Part shown: piece after piece, positions 8,499 through 18,396 of the stretch
Layout: the number at the start of each line of letters is the position of its first letter
Numbering within the stretch: the first letter of the stretch is position 1
Assembly (NCBI GenBank): GCA_016706055.1
Contig: JADJKL010000011.1
Coordinates: 1-64,000 of the forward strand
Length of the DNA stretch: 64,000 nt
Reading direction: 5' to 3'
Origin: Chitinophagaceae bacterium
GTDB lineage: Bacteria; Bacteroidota; Bacteroidia; Chitinophagales; Chitinophagaceae
Made by a program: the position numbers and the translations under genes
The notes under the pieces: generated by a model
Database searches by the model: none
Told to the model about the DNA's origin: nothing
The model's input: only the letters and a program-made list of their open reading frames with translations

Positions 8499-10877
8499 TT
8501 AGAACCCTTTCTTTTCCTGTGCCTTCTGCATAGGAGTTGGCATTTGTGACTGGGGCACATTTTGTTTTTGTTTGAACAATTTGAACTTACTTGGTGATTT
8601 TATATCACCATAGCTGTTATTGGTCTCATCTATATCGGCAGTTTCCCTGTATGGATCCAGTTTTATAAATACCACTTCTTTGTCCTTCATAAATGTTTTT
8701 GTAACCTTTTGTTCATTCTTTCGCCAAACCTGTGCAGGTATTCTTTCTATTTCTGTAGAGCCGTCTTTAAATGTCCATTCAATGATGATTGGCATTACCA
8801 ATCCGCCTTTATTAGAAAATGTGATTTCGTACAATTGCTTATCTCCGTATTTCTGTTTTCCTTCTTCATCCAACGCTTCTGTTTGTGGAGAAACTACAAC
8901 AGGATATTTTGTTGAATCATATTTTTCCATTTCACGGTCGTACTTCCAGTAAAAATCACGGAGAGAAGTGTCCTTGTCTGTTTCGAAAACAATATTCTTG
9001 TCTGTTCTGTTTCTCATCTTCGAAATGTCATCAAATGGGTTAACGGCAGGTTTTGCCAAAGGCACCATGAATGTTGTATCAACTGTTCTTGCTGGTATAG
9101 CAGCAATATCAGGCACTGCATGTTTTACAGTGTCGATCGAAATGTCACAAGCATCTGTTCCATAAAACCATCCTCTCCAGAACCAATCAAGATCTTCGCC
9201 AGTTGCATCTTCCAGCGTACGGAAAAGGTCTGCTGGTGTTGGCGACTTGAATGCCCAACGTTTTGCATAAGTGCGGAAGGCTTCATCAAAAAGTTCTCTT
9301 CCTACAACTGTTTCTCTTAAAATATTTAAACCAGTCGCAACTTTTGAATAGGCGTTTGCACCAAAGTTGTTGATGTTCTCTGAATTGGTCATGATTGGTT
9401 CCAACTGATCTTTTGGCAATTTCATATAGTTGGTGATTGTCCATGCTGGTCCGCCGTTGGAAGGGAAAGTATTATCCCATAATTCTTGTGTAAGATATTG
9501 CAGATAAGAATTCAATCCTTCATCCATCCATGTCCATTGTCTCTCATCACTGTTAACAATCATTGGAAAGAAAGTATGGCCAACTTCATGAATGATAACA
9601 AAGATGGCCGCATTCTTTGAACCTTCTGAGTAAGAACCGTCATCGTTTGCTCTACCGGGGTTGAAAGAAATCATCGGATACTCCATACCTTGATTACCTT
9701 CTACACTGATAGCAACAGGATAAGGGTAGGGAATTGAAAATTTAGAATAAGTTTTTACAGTATGTGCAACCGCTTTTGTTGAATACTTGCTATAAATCGG
9801 ATAAGCTTCTTTTGCATAATAACTCATTGTCATTACTTTTTTACCTTCAACCATCGCAGGCATTGCATCCCACACAAAACGTCTTGAGGCTGTCCATGCA
9901 AAGTCTCTCACATTGTCTGCTTTGAAAACCCAGGTTTTTTTTGCATTACTTTTTCCTTTTGATGCATTCAATGCTTCATCCAATGTTACTATTTGCAATG
10001 GCTCTTTTGCTGTTTGTGCTTTTTGCCAGCGACTCATTTGTGTTGATGATAATGTTTGTACATAGTTCTGACATTCACCAGTGCCACCAACGATATGATC
10101 AGCAGGAACTGTCATTTGCACTTTGAAATTTCCAAAGGTCAACGCAAATTCACCTGTGCCGGTAAATTGATGGTTCTGCCATCCGATCTCATCACTGTAT
10201 TTGCAAAGGCGGGGATACCATTGTGTCATGGTATAATTATTATTTCCATCGCTGAATTTTTCATAGCCACCTCTTGCACCACCAAAACGAATGAAATCAC
10301 CACGGTCGGCGAGTTTGTAATTCCAGCTGCAATTGAAAACAAATTTCTGTCCGGGTTTCAACGGAACAGGTAAATCAATTTTCATCATCGTTTTATTGAG
10401 GGTATATTTCAATGGCTTGCCAGCAACGTCTGTCAGTTTCGTAATGTTGAAACCATAACCATTGTCAGACATTTTTTCTTCGTATCTGTCCAACGTTTTA
10501 TCAGTTGCCTGTTGAGGAATTGTATTCTGTGTCTGATAATTCGAATTGTTTACGGTGCTGTGCTGGTTCTCGTCTAATTGCATCCAGAAATAACTGAGTA
10601 CATCCGGCGAATTATTAAAGTAGGTGATTGTTTCTGATCCAGTCAGTTTATTATTTACTTCATCCAGTTCGCATTTAATATCATAGTCTACTCTTTGCTG
10701 CCAGTATTTTGTGCCCGGCGCACCACTGGCTGTTCTTTGTTCGTTTGGAGTTGGCAGAATAGTACCTAACTGTTCAAACTTATTGGCATGATTTGAACTT
10801 GCATTATTCTGAATCTGCGCCTGTATTGTATTTGTGAGACAAGCCAGAATAATAATCAACAAATGATACTTTTTCAT
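8499..10877 (-). CDS. Secreted M1-family metallopeptidase, copy 2
   Basis: The 792-residue paralogue of the gene at 5879 has a signal peptide (MKKYHLLIIILACLTNTIQA). The zinc motif HEVGH lies at residues 430-434, with Glu of WMDEGLN at about 453, and the substrate motif variant is QGMEYPM. Most of the length aligns with copy 1 without large gaps. The main differences are at residues 115-130 and in the tail, where the Gly-rich stretch of copy 1 is replaced by FKQKQNVPQSQMPTP before the shared QKAQEKKGF. It lies 22 bp downstream of the HupE/UreJ-like gene on the same strand, so the two are probably cotranscribed. The tandem arrangement suggests duplication followed by divergence; different substrates are possible but not shown. 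Confidence 0.88.
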   Translation of the reverse strand: MKKYHLLIIILACLTNTIQAQIQNNASSNHANKFEQLGTILPTPNEQRTASGAPGTKYWQQRVDYDIKCELDEVNNKLTGSETITYFNNSPDVLSYFWMQLDENQHSTVNNSNYQTQNTIPQQATDKTLDRYEEKMSDNGYGFNITKLTDVAGKPLKYTLNKTMMKIDLPVPLKPGQKFVFNCSWNYKLADRGDFIRFGGARGGYEKFSDGNNNYTMTQWYPRLCKYSDEIGWQNHQFTGTGEFALTFGNFKVQMTVPADHIVGGTGECQNYVQTLSSTQMSRWQKAQTAKEPLQIVTLDEALNASKGKSNAKKTWVFKADNVRDFAWTASRRFVWDAMPAMVEGKKVMTMSYYAKEAYPIYSKYSTKAVAHTVKTYSKFSIPYPYPVAISVEGNQGMEYPMISFNPGRANDDGSYSEGSKNAAIFVIIHEVGHTFFPMIVNSDERQWTWMDEGLNSYLQYLTQELWDNTFPSNGGPAWTITNYMKLPKDQLEPIMTNSENINNFGANAYSKVATGLNILRETVVGRELFDEAFRTYAKRWAFKSPTPADLFRTLEDATGEDLDWFWRGWFYGTDACDISIDTVKHAVPDIAAIPARTVDTTFMVPLAKPAVNPFDDISKMRNRTDKNIVFETDKDTSLRDFYWKYDREMEKYDSTKYPVVVSPQTEALDEEGKQKYGDKQLYEITFSNKGGLVMPIIIEWTFKDGSTEIERIPAQVWRKNEQKVTKTFMKDKEVVFIKLDPYRETADIDETNNSYGDIKSPSKFKLFKQKQNVPQSQMPTPMQKAQEKKGF

Positions 10878-10899
10878 TTTTTATATTTTAAAATTTATT

Positions 10900-11478
10900 T
10901 TAAAACGGAAGACGTTCCAATGCCATTTTCAATGCAATACTAAAAACAGCAGCGGATAAAAATATTACCCATTCTCTTCTGTTTACACGGAAGATATTTA
11001 TAATAAGGTATGCTAATAATAATAATACCACCACCACTGCAATTTGCCCAACCTCTAATCCTACATTGAATCCAAACAAGCTCCAACCAATGCCCTGGTC
11101 GTCTGCCAAAATAAATCGGATGGAATTGGCAAAGCCCATGCCGTGTATCAACCCAAATGTAAGTGCAAGAAAATAATTGATACGGATTGATTTGGCTGTA
11201 AATTTTTTCTGAAAGAAATTGCTCAATGCTGTTATGATAATAGTACAAGGAATTAGAAACTCTACCCAACTGCTGCTAAAACGAATAACATCGAATACAC
11301 TTAATGCCAGTGTAACAGAATGCCCGATGGTGAAAGCTGTTACTAATATTAATACCTGTTTCCAGTCTTTAATAAGGTAAATAGCTGCCAATGCGGCAAT
11401 GAACAATTGATGGTCCAGTGCATTTTTGCTGATGATATGCTCCCAGCCTAATCCAAAATAAAATCCGAAATCCTGCAT
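10900..11478 (-). CDS. HupE/UreJ-like integral membrane protein
   Basis: The product is about 192 residues with roughly six or seven hydrophobic helices. It opens with FYFGLGWEHIISKNALDHQLFI and contains FTIGHSVTLALS and GLIHGMGFAN. These conserved His-containing helices are typical of the HupE/UreJ_2 family, putative metal permeases. I chose the ATG at 11476-11478 because the only upstream in-frame start (TTG at 11508) would add ten polar residues not expected in the family. The gene precedes the M1 peptidase (22 bp) and is divergent from a DUF6702 gene, a grouping I recall from other Bacteroidota. The transported metal and its link to the zinc peptidase are inference. Confidence 0.8.
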   Translation of the reverse strand: MQDFGFYFGLGWEHIISKNALDHQLFIAALAAIYLIKDWKQVLILVTAFTIGHSVTLALSVFDVIRFSSSWVEFLIPCTIIITALSNFFQKKFTAKSIRINYFLALTFGLIHGMGFANSIRFILADDQGIGWSLFGFNVGLEVGQIAVVVVLLLLAYLIINIFRVNRREWVIFLSAAVFSIALKMALERLPF

Positions 11479-11581
11479 CTTATTATTAAGGAAAGCCGTC
11501 CTTTGCAAAGAATTTTACATCAACGGCTTTCAGGGCTACAAAATAGTACAGACTTTTGTAACGAAAAAAATAATAGTGCAA

Positions 11582-12094
11582 ATGGCTTCATCGCTCAATA
11601 AATGGTTGTTTATTTTAGGTTTATCCTTCGTTCTTACCTCGGCAAAGCCAGTAGATCACCCTTTTCATGTAAGTGTTATAGAGATTAACCACAATGCCGC
11701 AGACAAAAACCTGGAAATTAGCTGTAAGATATTTACCGATGATTTTGAAAAAATATTGACACAAAACTATAAAACGAAAGTTGACCTGATTAATCCGCCG
11801 AATAAGGCTGCCATGGATTCTTTAGTTAAGAAGTATATACTATCACATCTATCTATTCAGATAAATGGAAGACCAGTTGCTCTTTCATACGTAGGTTTTG
11901 AAAATGACAAAGAGGCGGCTTACGGTTATTTTGAAGTAAATAATACTATATCAGTTACAAAAATTGATATAACCAATAGCTTGATGTATGATCAGTTTGA
12001 TGATCAGGTTAATATCATGCATGTGATTGTTGGAGGAAAAAGAAAGAGTAATAAGCTGACGTATCCTGACAAATCGATCTCTTTTTCCTTCTGA
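11582..12094 (+). CDS. DUF6702 family exported protein
   Basis: This protein of about 170 residues has a signal peptide (LNKWLFILGLSFVLTSA). The body contains PFHVSVIEINHN, a segment rich in acidic and aromatic residues (ISCKIFTDDFEKIL) and MHVIVGGKRKSNKLTYP near the end, which match the DUF6702 family as I know it. An upstream in-frame GTG at 11576 is possible, but the ATG at 11582 gives a normal signal peptide. It is divergent from the HupE/UreJ-like gene. In Bacteroidota these two genes and an M1 peptidase are often neighbours, so a shared envelope function is likely, although the biochemical role is unknown. Confidence 0.75.
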   Translation: MASSLNKWLFILGLSFVLTSAKPVDHPFHVSVIEINHNAADKNLEISCKIFTDDFEKILTQNYKTKVDLINPPNKAAMDSLVKKYILSHLSIQINGRPVALSYVGFENDKEAAYGYFEVNNTISVTKIDITNSLMYDQFDDQVNIMHVIVGGKRKSNKLTYPDKSISFSF

Positions 12095-12106
12095 GAAAGC
12101 ACTTAC

Positions 12107-13402
12107 TTATTCTTCTATTTCATCTTTTAATTCTTGACTCAGGTCTACCAGTATCTTGTCAATCCGATGTCCGTCCATATCCAGTACTTCCAATTTGAAA
12201 CCTTTCCAATCTAACTTATCACCAGGTTTTGGGATTTTCTCCAATTCATGTAAAATAAAACCTGCGATGGTGTCAAAATCATGTTCGCCTTCATGCATCC
12301 ATTCTGTTTTTTCAAAACGGGTCAGAAAATCGTAGAAGGGAATTTGTCCATCTACAAGGTAAGTGCCATCATCTCTTTTAATGATTTCATAGTCTTCCAC
12401 ATCTGGCTGTGGAATGTCTCCAACAATTGCTTCAAGAATATCATTTAGTGTAACTAATCCCAATACACTCCCATATTCATCAACAATAAAGCAGGAATGG
12501 TTTTGTGATTCTTTAAATTTTTCTAATACTTGATAAGGAGTATTATTTTCCGGAATAAAAAGAGCCGGTTGCATGATGTCTTTAAACAAACGATGATCGG
12601 GAGGAATGTAAAGATCCTTGATTGATACAAATCCTTTTATTTCGTCGATATTGCCTTCACAAATAGGATAAACTGAGTGAGGTTCTGCTAATATTTTTTC
12701 TTTAATTTTTTCTTCATTATCATCCAAGTTAAACCAGACAATATCACTTCTGTGTGTCATCAGCGAGGTAATATTTCTGTCGCTTAAATGAAAAACTCTT
12801 TCGATAATCTCTTGCTCTGCTTCATCAATGGTGCCGGCTTCTGTTCCTTCGGTAATAAGCGTTTTGATTTCTTCTTCGGTAATGGCATCATCTTTAGAAC
12901 GTTTGATATTAAAAATCCGGAAAAACAGTTTGCTGATCTTATTTAGCAACCATACAATAGGGTGTGTGATGACTGCGAAAACATTTACCGGACCTGCTAC
13001 GAGTTTGGAGATACGTTCTGCCCGTAACAAACCAATCTGTTTTGGTATTAATTCTCCGAATATGATAGAAAGAAAGGTCACAATGATCACAATAATCGTA
13101 GTAGAAACTGTAGCTGCATATGGTTGCAGGAAATCAATTTTTTCTATAGAAGGCTGCAAATGCCTGGAAAACCTTTCACCGGAATAAACACCGGTAAGGA
13201 TTGCAATCAGTGTAATGCCTATCTGTGCTGCTGATAAAAATTTTTCCGGGTTGTTAGCAAGATCGAGTGCTTTTCGGGCTTTTAAATCTCCTTTTTCCGC
13301 TTGGTGTTCCAGCCTTGATTTGCGGGCTGATACCAGAGCGATTTCGGACATTACAAATAATCCGTTTACAAATATCAGGGCCACTAAACTAAATACTTCC
13401 AT
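12107..13402 (-). CDS. CorC/HlyC (CNNM-type) transporter-like protein, hemolysin family
   Basis: The 431-residue protein has three parts. Residues 1 to about 190 form a DUF21/CNNM membrane domain with about four helices and the motif GELIPKQIGLLRAE. Residues about 205-330 form a pair of CBS domains, including MTHRSDIVWFN and CFIVDEYGSVLGLVTLNDIL. A C-terminal CorC_HlyC domain with FDTIAGFILHELEKIPKPGD follows. The family is linked to magnesium/cobalt efflux or resistance; the older hemolysin name has little functional meaning. It is directly followed on the same strand by nothing close, but the PAP2 gene ends 12 bp upstream of its start, so they may form an operon. Confidence 0.85.
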   Translation of the reverse strand: MEVFSLVALIFVNGLFVMSEIALVSARKSRLEHQAEKGDLKARKALDLANNPEKFLSAAQIGITLIAILTGVYSGERFSRHLQPSIEKIDFLQPYAATVSTTIIVIIVTFLSIIFGELIPKQIGLLRAERISKLVAGPVNVFAVITHPIVWLLNKISKLFFRIFNIKRSKDDAITEEEIKTLITEGTEAGTIDEAEQEIIERVFHLSDRNITSLMTHRSDIVWFNLDDNEEKIKEKILAEPHSVYPICEGNIDEIKGFVSIKDLYIPPDHRLFKDIMQPALFIPENNTPYQVLEKFKESQNHSCFIVDEYGSVLGLVTLNDILEAIVGDIPQPDVEDYEIIKRDDGTYLVDGQIPFYDFLTRFEKTEWMHEGEHDFDTIAGFILHELEKIPKPGDKLDWKGFKLEVLDMDGHRIDKILVDLSQELKDEIEE

Positions 13403-13414
13403 GAAACTAATTCG

Positions 13415-14041
13415 TTATTTATCGAAGATAGCAAATCCGAATTGCTTATTAAATAATGAACCCATGGTAATGCCAAAAGCTAATCCCAGCAAAGCTCCGC
13501 CAAGTACATCAAAGGGATAGTGAACACCTACATACACCTGTGCATAAGCTATCAGGCCAGCCCAGGCAATGCCAATCCAGACCCATTTTTTTAATATATG
13601 CCTGAAAGTGACAAAGAAAAATGCCGCCATGCCAAAATGATTGGCGGCATGGTTGGAGATAAAACTATAACCTGCTCCGCAATGATCGATGAGTAGTCGT
13701 ACATGGTCAAAAAAATCAGGGTCATTGCAAGGTCGTAATCTTTCAAAACCATGTTTGAAAACGTAATTTCCTGTCATATCAGTAAAGGCTACAGTAGAAA
13801 TAAAAAAAACAATCCACCATAACCCTTTTATTTTAAAATTCATCAGCACAAAAAGCAGGATGAACAAATAAACAGGAGCCCAGTTCAATGGACTTCTTAG
13901 AAAAGGCATAATAGCATCAAATAATGGGTTTGCCCAATCGCCGTTTATTTTTTCAAACAATTGTTGATCCCAATGATTTATTTGTTGCCAGAAGTTTGAT
14001 GCCAAAAATATCATTAATGCAAAAATACTGTTTGAAATCAT
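13415..14041 (-). CDS. PAP2-family lipid phosphatase
   Basis: This integral membrane protein of about 208 residues carries the three PAP2 phosphatase signatures: KHGFERLRP (K-x6-RP), SFISNHAANHFG (in the position of PSGH, with the conserved His) and VGVHYPFDVLGG (H-x3-D). Bacterial members act on phosphatidic acid, undecaprenyl pyrophosphate or lipid A phosphates, and the substrate cannot be assigned here. The ATG at 14039-14041 is preferred over a TTG eight codons upstream. It lies 12 bp upstream of the CorC-like gene on the same strand and is divergent from the sulfatase gene at 14139. Confidence 0.82.
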   Translation of the reverse strand: MISNSIFALMIFLASNFWQQINHWDQQLFEKINGDWANPLFDAIMPFLRSPLNWAPVYLFILLFVLMNFKIKGLWWIVFFISTVAFTDMTGNYVFKHGFERLRPCNDPDFFDHVRLLIDHCGAGYSFISNHAANHFGMAAFFFVTFRHILKKWVWIGIAWAGLIAYAQVYVGVHYPFDVLGGALLGLAFGITMGSLFNKQFGFAIFDK

Positions 14042-14138
14042 CTGTCTATGATATGATTTTGCCAAACAAGTAAAGGCAAGTTGCTCAAAGCAGTTTTATT
14101 ACCTTATTTTGTAGTTTTTCTGCAATAGAGAAGAAGTA

Positions 14139-16119
14139 ATGCTAAGCCGATTTAAAATACCGAAGACAATTATGTGGGTGGCTAATCTATTGGTCATCTT
14201 CCTGCTCATCTTTACACTATTTAGGGTGGCTACGTTTATTGCTTTCAAACCCAATAATATTTCATTTGGGGATGCTATTCCTTCGTTTTTAATGGGAATA
14301 CGATATGATCTTCGCTGGATATCATTTATACTGTTACCGATTGTTTTATTCAGCATGTTGCCACAGTTGTCTCCTTTTTTATTCTTCCCTAAATAAAAAA
14401 TGGTGGACATGGTATCTGGCTATTGTTACATTCATCATGTTTGTTTTTTTTGCAGCAGGCTTTGGTAGCTTTTCTTATAACAAAACACCGTTGGATGCAG
14501 GTGCCATGAATTTTACAGAAGACTTCTCAATTTCCTGGAGAATGATGAAACAAACTTATCCATTATTTTGGATGTTGCTTGGCCTTGTAGTAGCCGTTTT
14601 GTTTTTCCGTTGGATGTATCATCGCAGCCATTGGCAGGTAATTAATAAAACAGATGGTTTGGGAATTCCATACCGTAGAAAATATTTTTGTTTTGCTGCC
14701 ATTGTGTTATTCATATTTTCATGGGGCAGTTTGGCCTGGGCACCGCTTAGTCGTAATGATAGTTTTAAATTTGATAACAGGTTCAAGTCTTACCTCGCCA
14801 TAAATCCTTTGCAGAATTTTTTCTCAACCTTGAAATTGAGAAAACCGCAATACAATGAAAAAGCTGCTAAGAAAGCATTTCCTATTATGGCCGAATGGAT
14901 GCAGTTGCCGGATAAGAATACATTTTCGTATCGTAGGGAGATTGGACCAAGAAGTAATGCTTTGGAAAGCAAACCCAACATTGTGTTGGTGCAATGCGAA
15001 TCGTATAGCATGTACAAAAGTAGCATGAGTGGCAATAAGTTGAATGCAACACCTTATTTTGATTCCATCAGTAATAAAGGAATATTTTTCGATAGATGTT
15101 TTACGCCACACTTTTCCACGGCGAGAGCATTGTTTGCCATTTTATCTGGCATACCCGATGCACAGCTGTTTAAATTTTCGAGTCGTAATCCACAAGCTGT
15201 TAGTCAGAATACAATCGTTGATCATTTTGTTGATTATGAAAAGCATTATTTTTTGGGTGGCGATCCTGAGTTTGGAAACTTTGAAGGATTGTTGGATAAT
15301 ATTGATGGCTTGCAAAAGCATACAGGTAAAAGAAAAGATATTCCCGATGTGAATGTGTGGGGCATCGGCGATAAAGACCTTTTTCTTGAAGCGAATGATG
15401 TGTTCAGAAAAAAAGACAAACCTTTCTTTGCTTATATACAAACTTCAGGCAATCATCGTCCATACAATCAAACGATTCCTGAAAATGAAACCGGGTTTGA
15501 GAAAAAGTTTGTGCCCGACGATGAATTAAATAAATACGGGTTTGAATCGTTGGATGAATATAATTGCTTCCGCTATTCTGATTATTGTATTCAAAAATTT
15601 TTAGAGGCGGCGCAGAAAGAAGCTTATTTCAGTAACACCATTTTTATTTTTGTGGGAGATCATGGTCTTGCCGGAAATGCAGAGGCTGTTTATCCGCAGG
15701 TATGGACAGATCAGCGATTGACTGACGAACATGTACCGCTTTTATTTTATGCTCCGGGATTATTAACACCTCAACGGAGATCAGAAATAGTTTCTCAAAT
15801 TGATATACTACCGACCATTGCAGGCATGTTGCATCAGTCGTATGTTAATACTACATTAGGTAGAGACCTGTTAGACCCTAATAAGAAATACAATTATGCC
15901 TTTGTTACAAATACGGCTGATATGATTGGAATGGTGTCGGATGCTTTTTATTTCAGCAGAAACATTAATTCAGGCGAGGAATTATTAAGTCCTTTAAATA
16001 TGCAGGCCACATTGCTTAGTAAGCAGCAGAAAGATTCTGCTTTGAAAAAATTATCAGCGTTTACAACTGCTTACTTCGAAACAGCAAAGTATTTATTAGT
16101 TAATAATGCAAAAAAGTAA
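14139..16119 (+). pseudogene. LTA synthase-like membrane sulfatase, one-base frameshift
   Basis: The gene encodes about 659 residues if repaired. Five transmembrane segments lie in the first 220 residues, followed by an extracellular alkaline-phosphatase/sulfatase fold with NIVLVQCESYS (metal-binding Glu), FSTARALFAILSGIP (nucleophile Thr region), TSGNHRPY and FVGDHGLAG (metal ligands). This is the LtaS/phosphoglycerol transferase-like family; Gram-negative members are usually involved in modifying envelope glycans or lipids. The frame breaks after the second helix: 14139-14396 ends at a TAA, and the next frame continues as KKWWTWYLAIV. An extra T at 14394, inside an A-run, explains it exactly. 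Because both halves are otherwise intact, a sequencing indel is likely. Confidence 0.8.
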
Positions 16120-16125
16120 GAAAGA

Positions 16126-16932
16126 TTAGGTCAACGCATCTGTTGTTCTTCCATCGCTATACAATCGCTTTTCTTTATCCTCTTTTATATCTGTTCCTTT
16201 TGTAGCAATTAGGATAAGCCTTGGTGTTTTTCTTATATCATAACTCCCAAGTTGGTAATCGCCAAAAACTTCCTGTACTTGTAAACCCTGAAAGCTCAGC
16301 ATATCTGTAAAATCTCCCAAGTTGAATTTAGCAACCTTCTCTGTAAATTCCATTGGTGCTTCCAGTATCGGATCATGCACTGTTATTTTCTTGTAGAAAT
16401 GTGTTTCATCATCCCAGCGGTGAATTTCGTACAGCGTTTCATCCAGTTGTTTGGATTCATTATGCACCAAATGGTCTTCTGAATAATGAACATTGAGATA
16501 ATCAATCACCAGTTTACCACCGGGTTTTAGACTTTTGGCAATGGTGCGGATGGCATCATCATGTTCCCGCCTTGTTTTAAAATAGCCAAAGCTGGTAAAA
16601 AAATTAAAAGCATAATTATAATAATTGCCCCAGAATGGCAATCGCATATCATGCACATAAAAATCAAGTTTTTCTGATTCATATTGCTTTGCCTGGAGAA
16701 TACTGTCAAAAGAAATATCAATCCCGGTTACCTGAAAGCCCATTGAAGCCAGCGTTTTACTATGCCTTCCTTTGCCACAGGCAACATCCAACATTCTGCT
16801 TCCGGGAGATGGTTTTAGATGTCCAATTAATTTTTTAATGAAAGCACTTGCTTCCTGATCGTCTCTGTCGAAATATAGTTTGTGATAAAACGGGGAATTG
16901 AACCAATCTTTATACCATGCCTTGTCTGCCAT
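16126..16932 (-). CDS. Class I SAM-dependent methyltransferase
   Basis: The 268-residue cytoplasmic protein has the SAM-binding motif I MLDVACGKGRHS at residues 47-58. An acidic residue ends motif II (VTGIDIS), and LKPGGKLVIDYLN is the typical post-core strand. The N-terminus WYKDWFNSPFYHKLYF resembles a group of small-molecule methyltransferases, but the substrate is unknown. It is convergent with the LTA synthase-like gene (6 bp apart) and divergent from glmM. A minus-strand sequence TACTTTTG at 16937-16944 could be its -7 promoter element, though no clear -33 box is visible. Confidence 0.78.
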   Translation of the reverse strand: MADKAWYKDWFNSPFYHKLYFDRDDQEASAFIKKLIGHLKPSPGSRMLDVACGKGRHSKTLASMGFQVTGIDISFDSILQAKQYESEKLDFYVHDMRLPFWGNYYNYAFNFFTSFGYFKTRREHDDAIRTIAKSLKPGGKLVIDYLNVHYSEDHLVHNESKQLDETLYEIHRWDDETHFYKKITVHDPILEAPMEFTEKVAKFNLGDFTDMLSFQGLQVQEVFGDYQLGSYDIRKTPRLILIATKGTDIKEDKEKRLYSDGRTTDALT

Positions 16933-17007
16933 GGAGCAAAAGTACGGATGCAGCTATAAATATGATTGATTTTGAAAAACGTATTTTTGCACCCTTAAAC
17001 CTTAAAA

Positions 17008-18387
17008 GTGGCATTAATAAAGAGCATTTCAGGCATCAGAGGAACGATAGGAGGAAAACCCGGCGACAACCTTACACCGATTGACATTGTAAAATTTGGT
17101 GCAGCCTACGGCACTATTATTTCCAAAGGAAAGAAACAAACAAAGATTGTTATTGGCCGTGATGGCCGTATAAGCGGTGCAATGGTGCAGAACCTTGTAG
17201 TTAATACATTGATTGGATTAGGTATTGATGTCGTTGATCTTGGTTTATCTACTACACCAACGGTGGAAGTGGCGGTGAAGATGGAAAAAGCAGATGGTGG
17301 AATTATTTTAACAGCTAGTCATAATCCGAAGGAATGGAATGCCTTAAAATTATTGAACAGTGATGGAGAATTTATTTCAGCTGAAATAGGAGCTAATGTA
17401 TTGGAACTGGCTGCTGCCGAAGATTTTTCTTTTGCTTCGATTGATAAATTAGGAACCGTTACAGTTGATGACAGTTACTTACAAAAACATATTGATGCGA
17501 TTCTGGAATATCCGTTGGTGAATGCAAAAGCAATTGCCAAACAAGATTACAGAGTGGTGGTGGATGCTATCAATTCTACCGGAGCCATTTTTGTTCCAGC
17601 ATTGTTGCAGGCATTGGGTGTAAATGATATTATTATATTGAATGGAGAAGTAGATGGAAAGTTTGCTCATAATCCAGAGCCATTGCCTGACCATCTTACA
17701 CAATTAAGCAATGAAGTGGTAAAACAAAATGCTCATTTCGGTATTGCTGTAGATCCTGATGTGGACAGACTTTGTTTTGTGTGTGAAGATGGCAGCATGT
17801 TTGGAGAAGAATATACATTAGTTGCGGTAGCAGATTATATATTGAGCAAGATAAAAGGGAATACCGTCAGCAATATGAGCAGCACCAAAGCGCTGAAAGA
17901 AATTACACTACAACATGGCGGCGAATATTTTCCTTCGGCAGTGGGAGAGGTGAATGTAGTGAAGAAAATGAAAGAGGTGGATGCAGTAATTGGTGGCGAA
18001 GGAAACGGTGGTGTCATCGTTCCTGATTTTCATTATGGAAGAGATGCACTGATTGGGATTGGTTTGTTTTTAAGCCATCTGGCAAATCATAGCAATGGCA
18101 TGAAATCGTTCCGCAATAAATATCCTGATTATTTTATTTCGAAGAATAAGATCGAACTGAGCAATGGCATTGATGTAAAAGCCATTTTTGAAAAGATAAA
18201 AGACAAGTACAAGAAAAGTCCTATCAATACAGAAGACGGATTAAAGATTGAGATTGATAACGACTGGGTGCATCTCCGCACTTCCAATACAGAACCCATT
18301 ATTCGCATTTATGCCGAAAGTGATTTTGAAACTAAGGCGAATAATATTGCGATGCAGTTGATGAGGGATATAAAGGAGTTTAGTTAA
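17008..18387 (+). CDS. glmM: Phosphoglucosamine mutase
   Basis: The 459-residue alpha-D-phosphohexomutase converts glucosamine-6-phosphate to glucosamine-1-phosphate for UDP-GlcNAc synthesis. The family motifs are all present: SGIRGTIGG at the N-terminus, the active-site phosphoserine in TASHNP (Ser about 104), the metal-binding DPDVDR loop, the sugar-specificity loop GGEGNGG and the C-terminal phosphate-binding RTSNTEP. The start is a GTG at 17008; no upstream ATG is available before the preceding divergent gene. TATTTTTG at 16982-16989 resembles a Bacteroidota -7 box, giving a leader of only about 12-18 nt. A phosphomannomutase cannot be fully excluded, but length and the N-terminus fit GlmM of Bacteroidota. 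Confidence 0.85.
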   Translation: MALIKSISGIRGTIGGKPGDNLTPIDIVKFGAAYGTIISKGKKQTKIVIGRDGRISGAMVQNLVVNTLIGLGIDVVDLGLSTTPTVEVAVKMEKADGGIILTASHNPKEWNALKLLNSDGEFISAEIGANVLELAAAEDFSFASIDKLGTVTVDDSYLQKHIDAILEYPLVNAKAIAKQDYRVVVDAINSTGAIFVPALLQALGVNDIIILNGEVDGKFAHNPEPLPDHLTQLSNEVVKQNAHFGIAVDPDVDRLCFVCEDGSMFGEEYTLVAVADYILSKIKGNTVSNMSSTKALKEITLQHGGEYFPSAVGEVNVVKKMKEVDAVIGGEGNGGVIVPDFHYGRDALIGIGLFLSHLANHSNGMKSFRNKYPDYFISKNKIELSNGIDVKAIFEKIKDKYKKSPINTEDGLKIEIDNDWVHLRTSNTEPIIRIYAESDFETKANNIAMQLMRDIKEFS

Positions 18388-18396
18388 TTTTAAACC

